Notes under the pieces: generated by a model
What the model saw: the letters and a program-made list of their open reading frames with translations, nothing else
Database searches by the model: none
Told to the model about the DNA's origin: nothing
Position numbers and translations under genes: made by a program
IMG/VR virus record: IMGVR_UViG_3300044614_002230
Span: 1-64,000 of that record
Reading direction: 5' to 3' (one strand)
From: a virus
DNA: 64,000 nucleotides
Shown here: positions 16,533 through 25,709 of the stretch, piece after piece
Numbering within the stretch: position 1 is the stretch's first letter
How the letters are laid out: each line of letters begins with the position of its first letter

Positions 16533-17750
16533 TCAACACGGAGGGGGAGGAGCTTGTTGCCCCGTACAAAGTTGACAACCCAGTTTCCACAAGGAATTCA
16601 GAGAAGCAAGTTCGAAATTTTCTTCCTTGATCCAACCTTTACCTTGGGAAGAGTTGCTCACGTAGTAAAATCGACCTTTTTCTGTTTGTGTAAACACCGA
16701 AGTGTTTACGCCAATTAAGGAACCAGAGTCTAAGTAAAGTTGGGCCCCATTAGGGTTCAAAGGGTCGGTGAACAAGTATACGGGGAACCCGCGAGCTACA
16801 GCAAATTCCCCGGTGTTCATACCTTGGAACCAGGTTGAATCTTTGCTGGCCAAGGCACTAATTTCACCGTTACTACCAACTAAATCTTTCCAAAGTTCCA
16901 CTGCATAACGAGCTAGCTTTCTGCCACTATTGCAGAAAAACATTTCTTTAATTGGCTCGTTAGTTTTCTGATCGAAAACTGTAACAACTAAACGTCCATC
17001 CTCAGTATAGTTATTGTTGCTCAGTAAGTAAATGGGTTGATTTAACGGGTCTTTGATAAAAATTGTCTCAGGGTCACAAACAAACACCCAGTCCCCGCTT
17101 TGAGTGAGTTCATCGCTCCAACGAATACCATCACAAAGACTGTAATCTTCTGTAGGCAATTTATCGCCAAAATACCAAGGTAAGTAAATGCTACCTGAGG
17201 CATCGTCTAGAACGCCACCTAGAGGTAACTTTGTTTCCACATTTAGACCGGGGAACAATTGCCTGCAGTCTCCCCTCTGAACGCAAGGGTCAAGAGCAAC
17301 ATATGGTAACTGTTCTTCGATTGTAACAACGTAAACTTGAGTGTATGTATATTGAGACTGATCTGTTAAACCAGTGAATGATTCACTTTGGCAAGTGAAC
17401 GGTTCTATGACATCCACGTAAGCACCAGATGGTACAGCACCGTTTAGAGTTATGAACGCTCCTGCAAGCAACTGAGTGGCAAAATCATGTCCACTTGTCG
17501 TCAAGTAATTCAGACACGACATATTTAGTTCGAACGTCATCTGACGCTCAAACACCATGGGAATTCTATTTTTTACATTGTTTGTGGAACCGGTGTAACG
17601 AACGACAATATTATTTGTCTGCTGAATGACACCTTCATTCTCGATAACATCAGCCAGGCGTAACACATTTACGCCAAGAGGGATAAGAGGACTAGCAACC
17701 AGCGCATCGCACATGAATTGCTCAATTCTCTGTATAGTTGAGAGTTCCAA
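16533..17750 (-). CDS. Tail/neck protein with Mu gp37-like N-terminus, 405 aa
   Basis: The start codon is TTG at 17750, preceded by a strong Shine-Dalgarno (GAGGAGGTG) and a GGGTAAAA box. Residues 1-130 resemble the DUF1834/Mu gp37 family: an opening helix, 'VLRLADVIENEGVIQQTNNI', then 'PMVFERQMTFELNMSCLNYL', which in Mu-like phages lies by the tail-terminator genes. The remaining ~270 residues are beta-rich and Cys-containing ('CVQRGDCRQLFPG'), with short repeats resembling 'IFIKDPLNQPIYLL' and 'VYLFTDPLNPNGAQLYL', and end in a Cys/Pro tail. Probably a neck or tail-completion protein with an added exposed domain. Confidence 0.6.
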   Translation of the reverse strand: MELSTIQRIEQFMCDALVASPLIPLGVNVLRLADVIENEGVIQQTNNIVVRYTGSTNNVKNRIPMVFERQMTFELNMSCLNYLTTSGHDFATQLLAGAFITLNGAVPSGAYVDVIEPFTCQSESFTGLTDQSQYTYTQVYVVTIEEQLPYVALDPCVQRGDCRQLFPGLNVETKLPLGGVLDDASGSIYLPWYFGDKLPTEDYSLCDGIRWSDELTQSGDWVFVCDPETIFIKDPLNQPIYLLSNNNYTEDGRLVVTVFDQKTNEPIKEMFFCNSGRKLARYAVELWKDLVGSNGEISALASKDSTWFQGMNTGEFAVARGFPVYLFTDPLNPNGAQLYLDSGSLIGVNTSVFTQTEKGRFYYVSNSSQGKGWIKEENFELASLNSLWKLGCQLCTGQQAPPPPC

Positions 17751-17774
17751 GTTACACCTCCTCTCTGTAAGTAG

Positions 17775-17782
17775 TTTTACCC
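17775..17782 (-). promoter_or_regulatory. GGGTAAAA box, candidate late promoter (17750 gene)
   Basis: 24 nt before TTG 17750, after the fibre-gene stop; a strong ribosome-binding site lies between. Confidence 0.55.
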
Positions 17783-17786
17783 GGGA

Positions 17787-19442
17787 TTACCAGGATGTTA
17801 GAGCTGCTCGTTTCCAGGTGTTGGCGGCGACGCAAACATAAACGTACTGATCGTCCCAGCAAATACGTCCCGTCTCGCCGGGGGAAGTGGCGGCAAGTGG
17901 AGTGAACTTTTTCGTAATCAGGGAATCGCCAGTGACTTTGGACGCGCCAAACTGAGAGAAACCGGTGATTGTTGTATTCTCACCAGCCAACGTAGCATTC
18001 GAAGACGAAGGGAATGCCAGAAATTTTACACACTCGGTAAACAAAACTTTGCCGGGATCTGTAGTCTTAACGCTAATGATTTGATCGGAACCCATGTCGC
18101 AAGCGTAGAAACCCACAGCCACCGTAACGGTGTCCTCAATAGTTAATCCGCCACCAAAAGTGCAGTCCTCAAACTCAATGAAGCCCTCAGTATTGTTACG
18201 AAGAATAACAGGACCGTTAAAGGTTACGTTGTCAAATGAGTGCCGTCCTTGAGAACCATCAATAATCATTCCTCCTTCGACAACTAGGTCCGTTAGACGC
18301 ACGCGAGTGCTCGTACCTCCGATCAGGACTTTACGGGCGTTCGTTTTATTGCCGACAAAAGCAATCGCACACCCATCAGGGCAGTGAGGACCGACGATGT
18401 TCAAACCGGTGGCACCGTTGATTACCAGGTCTTCCCCACCGTAGGCACCAGTCGCCACGTAAATGGTGTTATAAAGCCCAGCGGCGTCGACTGCTGCTTG
18501 GATGTCTTTGACCGTGGAGTTAACATAAAACGTGTTGCTAACTTCGGTCACGTCGCTCATCGCCTTCCAAACGTTCGCGCTGCCGTCAAAGCTTAAATAG
18601 TCGCCCGCTTGCGCTGCTACCGTCGGCGCTACTACCGCTGCGTCCGCCGTTTTTTGTGCATTGACCGCTGCTGTGTTCGCAGCGTCTGCTGCCGTTTCTG
18701 CTACTTGTGCTTGAGTTTTGGCAGCGTTGGCCATTGTTACGGCGCTGTTCGCTGCGCTTTGTGCCTGATTAGCGTCGTTAATTGCCGTGTCTGCCAGGCT
18801 TTTGGCTCCCGTGGCTTCTGCTTTAGCCTGATCGGCCACAGTTTGAGCATCTGCAGCAGACTGGCTTGCCGAATCGGCTTCGGCTTTAGCTTGTTCCGCT
18901 AAGGTTTGGGCGGCAGTGGCGCTCTCGTTAGCCAAATTTGCTGAACCTTGGGCCTCACCTGCTAGTACAAAAGCCTGGTCTGCTTGCTCACCAGCTTTTA
19001 CTGCATTCTCTTCAGTCTTTTTAACTAGGCCAACCGTTTCGTCGATGGCACCTTGAACGTCTTTAGCAGTTAATTTAGATGTTTCCGGATCGTAATCTAC
19101 GTCTTTAGCTGCTACATGCCCACCAGGTTCTACTGAACCCCATACAGGGTGATCTTTGTCCCCATCCCACATTAAAACTTGTTTATCGAACGGTTTATCA
19201 CCGTAACGCTGGGGATTGGCGAGGTAAGAAGGGTCTAGCCCTGCTTGTGAGAGAGGAAAAGCAAACCACCCTTGACCAGGAACTCCCGGGGTTGTCGTAC
19301 CGTCGAATAGTTTATTCGTGTCACTACCGTCACCAGTGTAAAGAATCTGGTCGGCTAAGTTTATAAAAATTTGTCCAGGTTGTAGAGAGGGGGGCTGTAG
19401 ACCAGGGGTCAGTGTACGGTAGTTCTGAATAGGAAGGCTCAT
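17787..19442 (-). CDS. Tail fibre with Ala-rich coiled coil and beta-helix
   Basis: 551 residues in clear order: a short N-terminal attachment domain ('GLQPPSLQPGQIFINLADQI'), an Ala/Gln/Asp heptad coiled coil at about 145-275 ('ADQAKAEATGAKSLADTAIN'), then a right-handed beta-helix region at about 305-480 ('DIQAAVDAAGLYNTIYVATG', pectate-lyase-like), and a C-terminal tip 'GRICWDDQYVYVCVAANTWK' ending RAALTSW. That last motif is a widespread phage tail-fibre C-terminal domain. Trimeric host-binding fibre is the expected role. It is followed by the gp37-like gene and preceded by another fibre-like gene. Confidence 0.82.
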   Translation of the reverse strand: MSLPIQNYRTLTPGLQPPSLQPGQIFINLADQILYTGDGSDTNKLFDGTTTPGVPGQGWFAFPLSQAGLDPSYLANPQRYGDKPFDKQVLMWDGDKDHPVWGSVEPGGHVAAKDVDYDPETSKLTAKDVQGAIDETVGLVKKTEENAVKAGEQADQAFVLAGEAQGSANLANESATAAQTLAEQAKAEADSASQSAADAQTVADQAKAEATGAKSLADTAINDANQAQSAANSAVTMANAAKTQAQVAETAADAANTAAVNAQKTADAAVVAPTVAAQAGDYLSFDGSANVWKAMSDVTEVSNTFYVNSTVKDIQAAVDAAGLYNTIYVATGAYGGEDLVINGATGLNIVGPHCPDGCAIAFVGNKTNARKVLIGGTSTRVRLTDLVVEGGMIIDGSQGRHSFDNVTFNGPVILRNNTEGFIEFEDCTFGGGLTIEDTVTVAVGFYACDMGSDQIISVKTTDPGKVLFTECVKFLAFPSSSNATLAGENTTITGFSQFGASKVTGDSLITKKFTPLAATSPGETGRICWDDQYVYVCVAANTWKRAALTSW

Positions 19443-19450
19443 GGTAATAC

Positions 19451-19915
19451 TTAAACTAAAAGACCGCCATCGATTGAAACAACTTGACCACTTGGGCTAA
19501 TTGTCACGCCATTGCCGGAGACCACGTAATCGTTGCTTGTTAAATAAGATTGAATAGCAGTATTTACCGAACCAACAGTCGCAAAGGCCGCAGGGTTGTT
19601 AGGCACCGAGTAAGAAGCGTAAATAGGACCCTCAAAAGTACCACCGTTCTGATCTATGGAATTTTCCGGATACGGGGTAATAGCAACCCAGGCACCGCCG
19701 TTAAGGTCTTTTAGGTAGATAGACAGACCACCGTCATTGGTGCTATACCATAAATTGCCTGGTATAGGGTTTGCAGGGGGTGATACGCTAATATAAACTG
19801 GAGCAGTTCGGTTGGTAAAAATTTGCGTGGAGTCCCACCTTACTCCATTCCAGACGTAGGTACGTCCGTCAACTGTGTAATTATCACCCTTATTTGGATT
19901 GGGAGGAAATGACAC
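19451..19915 (-). CDS. Fibre-associated structural protein, 154 aa
   Basis: The start is GTG at 19915, 25 nt after a GGGTAAAA box. The N-terminus 'PPNPNKGDNYTVDGRTYVWN' is the short W-containing 'carbohydrate-binding/fibre' repeat seen at the start of many phage tail fibres, repeated loosely near residue 45-75 ('GNLWYSTNDGGLSIYLKD'). The C-terminus 'GNGVTISPSGQVVSIDGGL' looks like a beta-spiral end. Possibly a collar/whisker or an adaptor for the fibre gene downstream. Confidence 0.62.
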   Translation of the reverse strand: MSFPPNPNKGDNYTVDGRTYVWNGVRWDSTQIFTNRTAPVYISVSPPANPIPGNLWYSTNDGGLSIYLKDLNGGAWVAITPYPENSIDQNGGTFEGPIYASYSVPNNPAAFATVGSVNTAIQSYLTSNDYVVSGNGVTISPSGQVVSIDGGLLV

Positions 19916-19940
19916 TATTCTACAAGCAATCTTTTAAAGA

Positions 19941-19948
19941 TTTTACCC
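19941..19948 (-). promoter_or_regulatory. GGGTAAAA box, candidate late promoter (19915 gene)
   Basis: 25 nt before GTG 19915. The sequence after it can form a 5-bp stem ATCTT/AAGAT. Confidence 0.5.
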
Positions 19949-19962
19949 GTTTACTTATTTGG

Positions 19963-21042
19963 TTAGACACCAGAATCTGGGACACCGTTAATGAGAACTC
20001 CGCCAGAGTCTGTAGGTTGGATGCTTGTTAAATCCCCATCTAGTTGCATAAAATTTCTCTCACCTAACCAGTTACTTTGATTGTTATTCTGCCCGATGGA
20101 ACCGTACCCCCAACGGTAATCTAGTCCTTGGTCGCCAGCAGTGTCAACATTCCACCCCGAAAGACCTTTACCGCTAACAGAATTGTAGCGTTGAGGTGTA
20201 CGGAAAGAACGCATAATTCCTTGCGGAGTGTCAATAGCTGCGTCCCCATTGCCAGCCCTAATGGCTGACATTTTCATCTCGGCTTGTAATTGTTTCAGAG
20301 CCGATTCATAATCTTGGCGAACGTCCTCGCGCCTGCGAACCGTGTCCAGGTAATACCTGGCAATAATTAAAGCGGTTCTTCTACGGTTACTTGTTATAAG
20401 AACCATTCCAGCTTTGCCGGATTGTTCAATGTAACTATCAATCAGAGCGTTGGCGTCTTGAATTGCCATACGCAATTTTGCAACGTTGACAGAAGTTGCT
20501 GCACCATCGTCAATGTTCGTGAGCTGTATAGCTTCTTTCAGCCCGTATGCTACGATAAAGTCGTCAGGCGATGCGGAATAAGGGTTTGACCCGGTCTCTG
20601 TTAAAACTCCTGATCTATTTTGATAGGGAAAACCGTACCCACCAATTGTCGCTCCCAGGTTAGACTGCGATTGAGATCCGTCTCTTTCCTCGTCCGGGGC
20701 TAATTGATTTTTTACAGGAAAACGGTAAAAGGCTTTTGCGGCATTACGCTTTTTGACAACATCATTAGCCGTTGGTGGTACTGGACCTCTAAGGCACTGT
20801 GCTAAATTTATCGGTGGCTCGTAAGTTACAAACACCGTGTCAGCAAAGGAAATGTTGCTATCTAACCCCAAACTGACCATTGTGTCGGAAACGTATTCCA
20901 CTGTTGATACGGAATACTGCCCGTAATTAACTGTGAAACAGTTGACCGGTACGGAGACTTTTTTGTCTAAAGGGCCATCAAAGTACAGCATTAGTGTGCT
21001 TTCGGCCGCAACCAGTGCTTCTTTGATCAGTGGAGTAGCCAT
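19963..21042 (-). CDS. SwmB-like domain fused to Mu gp36-like (DUF1320) neck protein
   Basis: 359 residues. Residues 1-80 ('ESTLMLYFDGPLDKKVSVPV', 'DTVFVTYEPP') match the SwmB-like Ig-type repeat of cyanobacterial surface proteins: 'L-x-F-D...L-D...F-x-V...V...V-x-L...D-x-V-x-V-x-Y'. Residues about 155-250 ('DDFIVAYGLKEAIQLTNIDD' to 'RREDVRQDYESALKQLQAEM') match the DUF1320/gp36 head-completion protein of Mu-like phages. The C-terminal 100 residues are Gly/Asn-rich. The gp36 part suggests a head-tail connector; the SwmB part is an unusual decoration for it. Confidence 0.68.
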   Translation of the reverse strand: MATPLIKEALVAAESTLMLYFDGPLDKKVSVPVNCFTVNYGQYSVSTVEYVSDTMVSLGLDSNISFADTVFVTYEPPINLAQCLRGPVPPTANDVVKKRNAAKAFYRFPVKNQLAPDEERDGSQSQSNLGATIGGYGFPYQNRSGVLTETGSNPYSASPDDFIVAYGLKEAIQLTNIDDGAATSVNVAKLRMAIQDANALIDSYIEQSGKAGMVLITSNRRRTALIIARYYLDTVRRREDVRQDYESALKQLQAEMKMSAIRAGNGDAAIDTPQGIMRSFRTPQRYNSVSGKGLSGWNVDTAGDQGLDYRWGYGSIGQNNNQSNWLGERNFMQLDGDLTSIQPTDSGGVLINGVPDSGV

Positions 21043-21046
21043 AAAA

Positions 21047-21469
21047 TTACCTTATCAAATAACTGTTGTTCAGGTTGTCGTAAGGGAATAGCTCCTCTGA
21101 CACCCAGAAAGGGTAGTTTTCTTTGCTCACGCGAATGGTGTACTGTTGAGTTTTTCTGTACATGCACCTTATCATGTAGTTTAACCCTATTCTAACTGGC
21201 CAATCGTCTTTCCAACTATGTGTCCAATCTTGAAGAGTCACCAGTTTACCGTTTAGCTCGTAAAACAACTCAGCAACAATGTGACCTCCTCTTTGTTTCT
21301 CATCTGGGTACGGAGGATTACTATAGTCAAAAGTCTCAGAAACCCTATAAAAAGGTTCCCCATCGTACTTAACTTGTAGAGATCTAAATTGGATGCCTTC
21401 AATTTCTTCATCAAGAAAATCTTGAAAAAGCCATTGAGAGGAATACATGCTTGGGCAACGTATTGACAT
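21047..21469 (-). CDS. Structural-region protein, 140 aa, unknown function
   Basis: Tightly packed: starts 1 nt into the upstream stop and ends 4 nt before the gp36-like gene. Aromatic-rich and beta-like ('VAELFYELNGKLVTLQDWTH'), with many Trp and Tyr and a C-terminus 'FPYDNLNNSYLIR'. Its position among neck and spike genes suggests a small baseplate or connector protein. No family recognised. Confidence 0.55.
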   Translation of the reverse strand: MSIRCPSMYSSQWLFQDFLDEEIEGIQFRSLQVKYDGEPFYRVSETFDYSNPPYPDEKQRGGHIVAELFYELNGKLVTLQDWTHSWKDDWPVRIGLNYMIRCMYRKTQQYTIRVSKENYPFWVSEELFPYDNLNNSYLIR

Positions 21470-21726
21470 TAGTACGCCGCCAATACTAAATGAGTACCTG
21501 AGTCCGCTTGTATGATTTTGGGCACGAATCTTCGGCCCCCAACTCCAATAACAGCAGGACGAACATTTGTTGTTCCTAAGTCAGAAGCGCCAAGCACGTG
21601 AATATCTTGGCAGAAAACTTGCTCTCTGGGAGTGAATTCAGGTTTGTTACAACCGTCTGCTCCGCAACCTGCCTCCACGTCACAGGGAGTGTCGTAATTA
21701 AGAGTGTACTTAGTAGGAGTTGCCAT
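21469..21726 (-). CDS. Small Cys-rich structural protein, 85 aa
   Basis: The ATG at 21726, 1 nt after the stop of the spike gene, is preferred over the longer frame starting at 21765. The N-terminal part is Cys-rich (CDVEAGCGADGC), possibly metal-binding or disulfide-linked; the remainder is beta-like ('RPAVIGVGGRRFVPKIIQAD'). Lying directly after the spike gene, it might form a spike tip, as small metal-binding tip proteins do in contractile systems. That is inference; the PAAR signature is not evident. Confidence 0.5.
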   Translation of the reverse strand: MATPTKYTLNYDTPCDVEAGCGADGCNKPEFTPREQVFCQDIHVLGASDLGTTNVRPAVIGVGGRRFVPKIIQADSGTHLVLAAY

Positions 21727-21727
21727 T

Positions 21728-22534
21728 TTATTTCGGGGGTTCATGCCATTTGGCGTCTCCACCAAACGGGTTTGCTCGGGGATTGGTGCCGTAGCGGGAA
21801 TATTTTTGCATTTCTCCTCCGGTCGTTGGAAAAACGTAATCCCAAACTGCTTGTTCTTCTACCGGGAATTCGGCATCGCCTCGAGTGTCGTTAGGCTGTT
21901 TGCCGTCGTTTTCTCCAGCATGACCATGAGCCATGTCAATATGCCTAACCCAGTAGTAAGACCCTTGACGCTTAAGGCAGACGCAGAGCCAATCTGAATC
22001 CATGGGGCCACCCATTTCAACAACCATGCATCCGTGGTTTTCTTCAGAGGCAGGAGGCAGTTCACCGGAGGGATAAATAGGCAGCCGTGTCATGCTGCTA
22101 TTATCCGGCATCTTTAGTTTTTCGCTTTTGCCGGTGGCTAAGTTATCTGGGTCATATAAAACGTCGTTTAAAACAGCGTACTGGTACTCGCCATTTGTTA
22201 CTGAGATATTAACCCTCTTTCCCACAAGTCCAGCAGGTTGACGTCCTTTGAAAGCAGGGGAAACATCGATCCAGTGAGACTGGTCTTCTTTACCTTTTCT
22301 GCTTTCTGACCATTCACCAGCACCCGAAACTTGGGGAATGTCCGGAGAAAAAGCGTCAAAGTACACTTTGACTCTGCCTCGGTTTTCTGGATCCTCAACA
22401 GAAGTGATTGTTCCCCTTACAGAACCTTTTGGTGTACCTACTTGCCCTGCTTGTAATTCCGACCGCTCTAAACAAGAAGCCAATTCCTGGACCAGGGGTA
22501 TGCAAGTTAATTTAACTCCTCTTGCTCCGGCCAT
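21728..22534 (-). CDS. Baseplate spike/hub protein with gp5-type OB domain
   Basis: 268 residues. Around residues 38-70 is 'RGTITSVEDPENRGRVKVYF' plus downstream 'WIDVSP', the OB-fold signature of T4 gp5, Mu gp45 and VgrG-type spikes (G-x-V...D-P...G-R-V-K-V). The C-terminal part is Gly/His-rich without an evident lysozyme domain. Expected role: central spike of the baseplate through which DNA passes. Its neighbours (small Cys protein downstream, baseplate genes upstream) fit. Confidence 0.75.
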   Translation of the reverse strand: MAGARGVKLTCIPLVQELASCLERSELQAGQVGTPKGSVRGTITSVEDPENRGRVKVYFDAFSPDIPQVSGAGEWSESRKGKEDQSHWIDVSPAFKGRQPAGLVGKRVNISVTNGEYQYAVLNDVLYDPDNLATGKSEKLKMPDNSSMTRLPIYPSGELPPASEENHGCMVVEMGGPMDSDWLCVCLKRQGSYYWVRHIDMAHGHAGENDGKQPNDTRGDAEFPVEEQAVWDYVFPTTGGEMQKYSRYGTNPRANPFGGDAKWHEPPK

Positions 22535-22536
22535 AT

Positions 22537-22761
22537 TTAAGAAAACCTTGGTACGTTTCTGCGAGGACCAACAATCTGAGGCTCGATTGGGCGCGGCTTG
22601 ATTTTTGGAGCTTTCACCTCAGGTTTATTAGGTTCAACCTTTGGTGTAATTTGCACCGGTTGTGGTTTTTCCTCAAAAACAGTATCTTCTTGAGGTGAAT
22701 CTTTTTCCTCAACGGTGGTGTTTTGAGTTGTCTGATAAGTGGGTCTTTTTCTTGTAGTCAT
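22537..22761 (-). CDS. Pro/Glu/Lys-rich small protein, 74 aa
   Basis: The ATG at 22761 follows an AGG-type ribosome-binding site (CGGAGG) and sits 18 nt after a GGGTAAAA box; the longer frame to 22851 is not needed. Composition is Pro, Glu, Lys, Thr and Val ('EEKPQPVQITPKVEPNKPEV'), so it is probably disordered. It may be a linker or assembly factor for the spike. No family. Confidence 0.55.
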   Translation of the reverse strand: MTTRKRPTYQTTQNTTVEEKDSPQEDTVFEEKPQPVQITPKVEPNKPEVKAPKIKPRPIEPQIVGPRRNVPRFS

Positions 22762-22779
22762 AGGAACCTCCGAGTTTAT

Positions 22780-22787
22780 TTTTACCC
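22780..22787 (-). promoter_or_regulatory. GGGTAAAA box, candidate late promoter (22761 gene)
   Basis: Overlaps the stop codon of the 975-residue gene (the TAA is part of GGGTAA) and lies 18 nt before ATG 22761. Confidence 0.5.
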
Positions 22788-25709
22788 GGTTAAAGCGGAA
22801 GGAGTTAAATAGGAATTTTGTGGAGCATTTAAAGGTTCCCTCCAGGAGCAAGGGTTCTCTACATCGAAGAAGGCGTCTTCTGCTGCGGAAACGTCAGCCA
22901 TAAAGTAGACATACCCAATTTTAAAATTATTGGCATCTACTGTGTACTCTTCGGAAACAGAACCTATCATGGGAGGTATTTTATAAATACTGGCATCCCA
23001 AGTCGGAGGCTTAATTGGTGAAACTTTCTTTTGTTTTAAATCAGTAGATAAGTAACCGCTTAACCCTTCACAAGGAGTTACCTCTATGTAAACCCCTTCC
23101 CATTCTCCAAACCCTCGTCCCACAGGGTTTTCAACATCAACTGACCTTGAATGTAAAGGGTCATACTCAATTAAATTCGCTTCTTCAAATTCGTCAAAGG
23201 CAGTGTCCTGAGTTGGTAGAACCACGCAGTTTTCGTATTGAGATGAAGATAAAAATTCTGTAATTACTGCGTTAGAGTACAGGTAAGGTTCTGAGTAAAC
23301 ATACCTGTAAGGTTTACCGTTATTTCTAAACAAGTAAACTTCCTCATAAATCTCAGGGGTTTGTTTCTCTGGCGGTACGTTCATAGGCTCAGCTTCTACG
23401 CTGGACCCCATGTAAGCAAAATTTTGACAAATTAAGTTGACTTTTTGCCATTCCGGACCGTTACGTTCATAGCAAGGGGGCATGCGAACGAAATATCGGG
23501 CCCAACTGCTATCATTCGGTCCAGTGTTTTGATCAGCAATTAAAGGGTTTCCGTAGCTTCTTTGGTTGACTTCTTTTAGGGAGTTCACGACCTGCAGGCT
23601 TTGGGGTTTCCACAACCTTAAGGGAGTCAAAGCATTGTACACATTAGGCGAACAGTAATACCTGGCTCCACTAAACACCTTATCAGTGACATCGACTCTA
23701 AACTCTGAAGTTAAATTGTCAGATATTACCACCCTTGGAGGTTGAACTCCTACCGAATTAGATAAAATACTGTAAGTAAACTCAATCTTCCCTTCTAGTG
23801 GTTTTTCGGTGTACTTAAATGCGTAGAAATCAGTTTGATACAGTTTGTCATTTTTAAGTAAAACGCCATTGCAAAAAACACACAATTGGTTATAGTTTAA
23901 AGGTGCTGGTGGAGCACTAATAAAGTCTCCCGTTGTGAATTCGACCCACTGGTCTTGAGCAAAAACCGTGCCTGCACGATTAACGTAGTCTTCATTCAGG
24001 TAATCCCACCAAAGTTCTCCTCTTTCTGGTTCATAAGGAGACATCTGGTTTCCATAGAGCCGAGTATTTGCTATGAATTTGAGTATACTGCCTGAGGCAA
24101 TTTCCCACTCCTCGTTCCGGTAGTATTTAATGAAAGAGGCAGGGACAGGTGTGGAAATAGTGAACTCTAAATTACGAATTTCGTAATTCTTACCAAGCGC
24201 GTTTTTCACTCCAATAGCGTTGGCAATATTAACTTGTATACCAAAAGGCAAAGAGAGGGCATTCTCATTAAATGCATTCTCATCTAATAAACGAATGTAG
24301 TCAATTACCCAGATACCGTTCTCATTTTTGTGAGCATAGATGACTCCTTGACCTTTGAGTTCTCCTTGCAGACCTTGAATAATGTAATTTTCGGTTATAG
24401 GCTTTAGCCCATCTATATTTAAAAGAGTTATAAAAGAGTTTACGTTTAAATTTTTTGCCTCTTGGTTAAATTCGCTAACTGTTTCGTAATTTTTGTCCGT
24501 TTGGTAATACTCCCATTGCTCAGGGTAGTGGGGGTAATCAATTTCCACTCTACCTGTACACTCGGTGTCCAATCCAGTGATCCTTACCGACATGGAACCA
24601 TTGGCCTCGTTCCACCAAGGAACATCTGAATACAAACCTTCCGGGACAGTTACATCCGTTGATGCCTGTTGTAGATAAACCTCGTTTAACAATTGATCGT
24701 AATTTACGCTGACTGTTGTCTCAGGTACAAGAATTGAGTTGTTTTCTGTAAAACCGTGCAATTCCAGAGCGTCAAAACATAGGTTAAAAGGCAAGAAACC
24801 TCCCTTATTGCCCCAAGCTCCTGTGAAATTATCGATTGCAGATTGGTTTAGCCAATCGGAAGGGTCTTTCCAAGAAGTGAGGGAGAATCGGGTCCAAGCC
24901 ACTTTAGGGAATTCCTTCACGGAATACTCCCACACCAGATAACCAGTTGGAGGTAAAGTTTGACTCAGACTGTCTGGAATTTTTATTCTCCAAAGTTTCA
25001 GATCTTCATCGTAAAAAGGTTCTATGTCTCTTTGAAATGAATCCGGGCCAGTGAAAGAAATATAAACATTCTGATCAAAGGAGTAAGTAGAACCTAAGAA
25101 AAAAATGTTGAAAGAATAAGGTAATTTACCTTGCTTGTCGTAACCTGGGCATAAATACAGGCTGGTGGAATTAGTTTTTACAGTGAAAGAAGCGTTTCCG
25201 GAAGTTTTAACGTTCGGACGAGTAAAAGGTTCTGGAATGCTCTCGATTGCTAAAATCCTGAGTTGGCCCTCTTCTGCAAAGTCATCATAAAACGATTGAG
25301 GCAAAGGCCCAAAACTGAGAGCATAATGACGACCGGATTCCGAAATTTTCTTAATGGTGTAAATTTTGTCTTTTAGGAAAACTTTCTGCCCTAGTTTTAC
25401 GCGTTCATCCGCTTCAATTAAAATCAGCTCATCCCAATTTTGTACGGCGTAAACTTTTGGAATAATATATTTATTGTATACACCAAATGAACCAACTAGA
25501 AAATTTCTCTTTTCGTGTAAGGTATTTGGTAGATTGTTCCAATAATTTGCCCCGTTCCAACCCAAAAGCTGGGCCAACCAATCTATCTGCTGATTTACCC
25601 TGTCGGTAACTTTTACTAGAGCTTCAGACTGAGCGGCAGTATAATAGCTGGATTGGGTTCCAGTTAACTCGTACTGAGAGATGTCAAATTTAGGGTTAAA
25701 TTCTGTCAT
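22782..25709 (-). CDS. Large baseplate/tail structural protein, 975 aa
   Basis: Begins in an ATGA overlap with the upstream 422-residue gene. The protein is rich in aromatic residues, Asn and Pro. Its N-terminal 90 residues ('KVTDRVNQQIDWLAQLLGWN') are helical; the remainder is beta-type ('SVNYDQLLNEVYLQQ', 'GEWEGVYIEVTPCEGLSGYL'). No enzyme motif seen. Position after baseplate J and before the spike suggests a baseplate wedge or large appendage; length and composition would suit a T4 gp7/gp10-type function, which is inference. Confidence 0.62.
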   Translation of the reverse strand: MTEFNPKFDISQYELTGTQSSYYTAAQSEALVKVTDRVNQQIDWLAQLLGWNGANYWNNLPNTLHEKRNFLVGSFGVYNKYIIPKVYAVQNWDELILIEADERVKLGQKVFLKDKIYTIKKISESGRHYALSFGPLPQSFYDDFAEEGQLRILAIESIPEPFTRPNVKTSGNASFTVKTNSTSLYLCPGYDKQGKLPYSFNIFFLGSTYSFDQNVYISFTGPDSFQRDIEPFYDEDLKLWRIKIPDSLSQTLPPTGYLVWEYSVKEFPKVAWTRFSLTSWKDPSDWLNQSAIDNFTGAWGNKGGFLPFNLCFDALELHGFTENNSILVPETTVSVNYDQLLNEVYLQQASTDVTVPEGLYSDVPWWNEANGSMSVRITGLDTECTGRVEIDYPHYPEQWEYYQTDKNYETVSEFNQEAKNLNVNSFITLLNIDGLKPITENYIIQGLQGELKGQGVIYAHKNENGIWVIDYIRLLDENAFNENALSLPFGIQVNIANAIGVKNALGKNYEIRNLEFTISTPVPASFIKYYRNEEWEIASGSILKFIANTRLYGNQMSPYEPERGELWWDYLNEDYVNRAGTVFAQDQWVEFTTGDFISAPPAPLNYNQLCVFCNGVLLKNDKLYQTDFYAFKYTEKPLEGKIEFTYSILSNSVGVQPPRVVISDNLTSEFRVDVTDKVFSGARYYCSPNVYNALTPLRLWKPQSLQVVNSLKEVNQRSYGNPLIADQNTGPNDSSWARYFVRMPPCYERNGPEWQKVNLICQNFAYMGSSVEAEPMNVPPEKQTPEIYEEVYLFRNNGKPYRYVYSEPYLYSNAVITEFLSSSQYENCVVLPTQDTAFDEFEEANLIEYDPLHSRSVDVENPVGRGFGEWEGVYIEVTPCEGLSGYLSTDLKQKKVSPIKPPTWDASIYKIPPMIGSVSEEYTVDANNFKIGYVYFMADVSAAEDAFFDVENPCSWREPLNAPQNSYLTPSALTG

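Noticed and set aside
16369-16635. Possible fusion or frameshift between the gp37-like gene and the next frame
   Set aside because: The overlap vanishes if the second gene begins at ATG 16530, 2 nt after the first stop; no slippery site was seen.
25455-25480. TATA-rich stretch resembling a late promoter
   Set aside because: It is within the 975-residue structural gene, not near a start codon, and does not match TATAAATA exactly.
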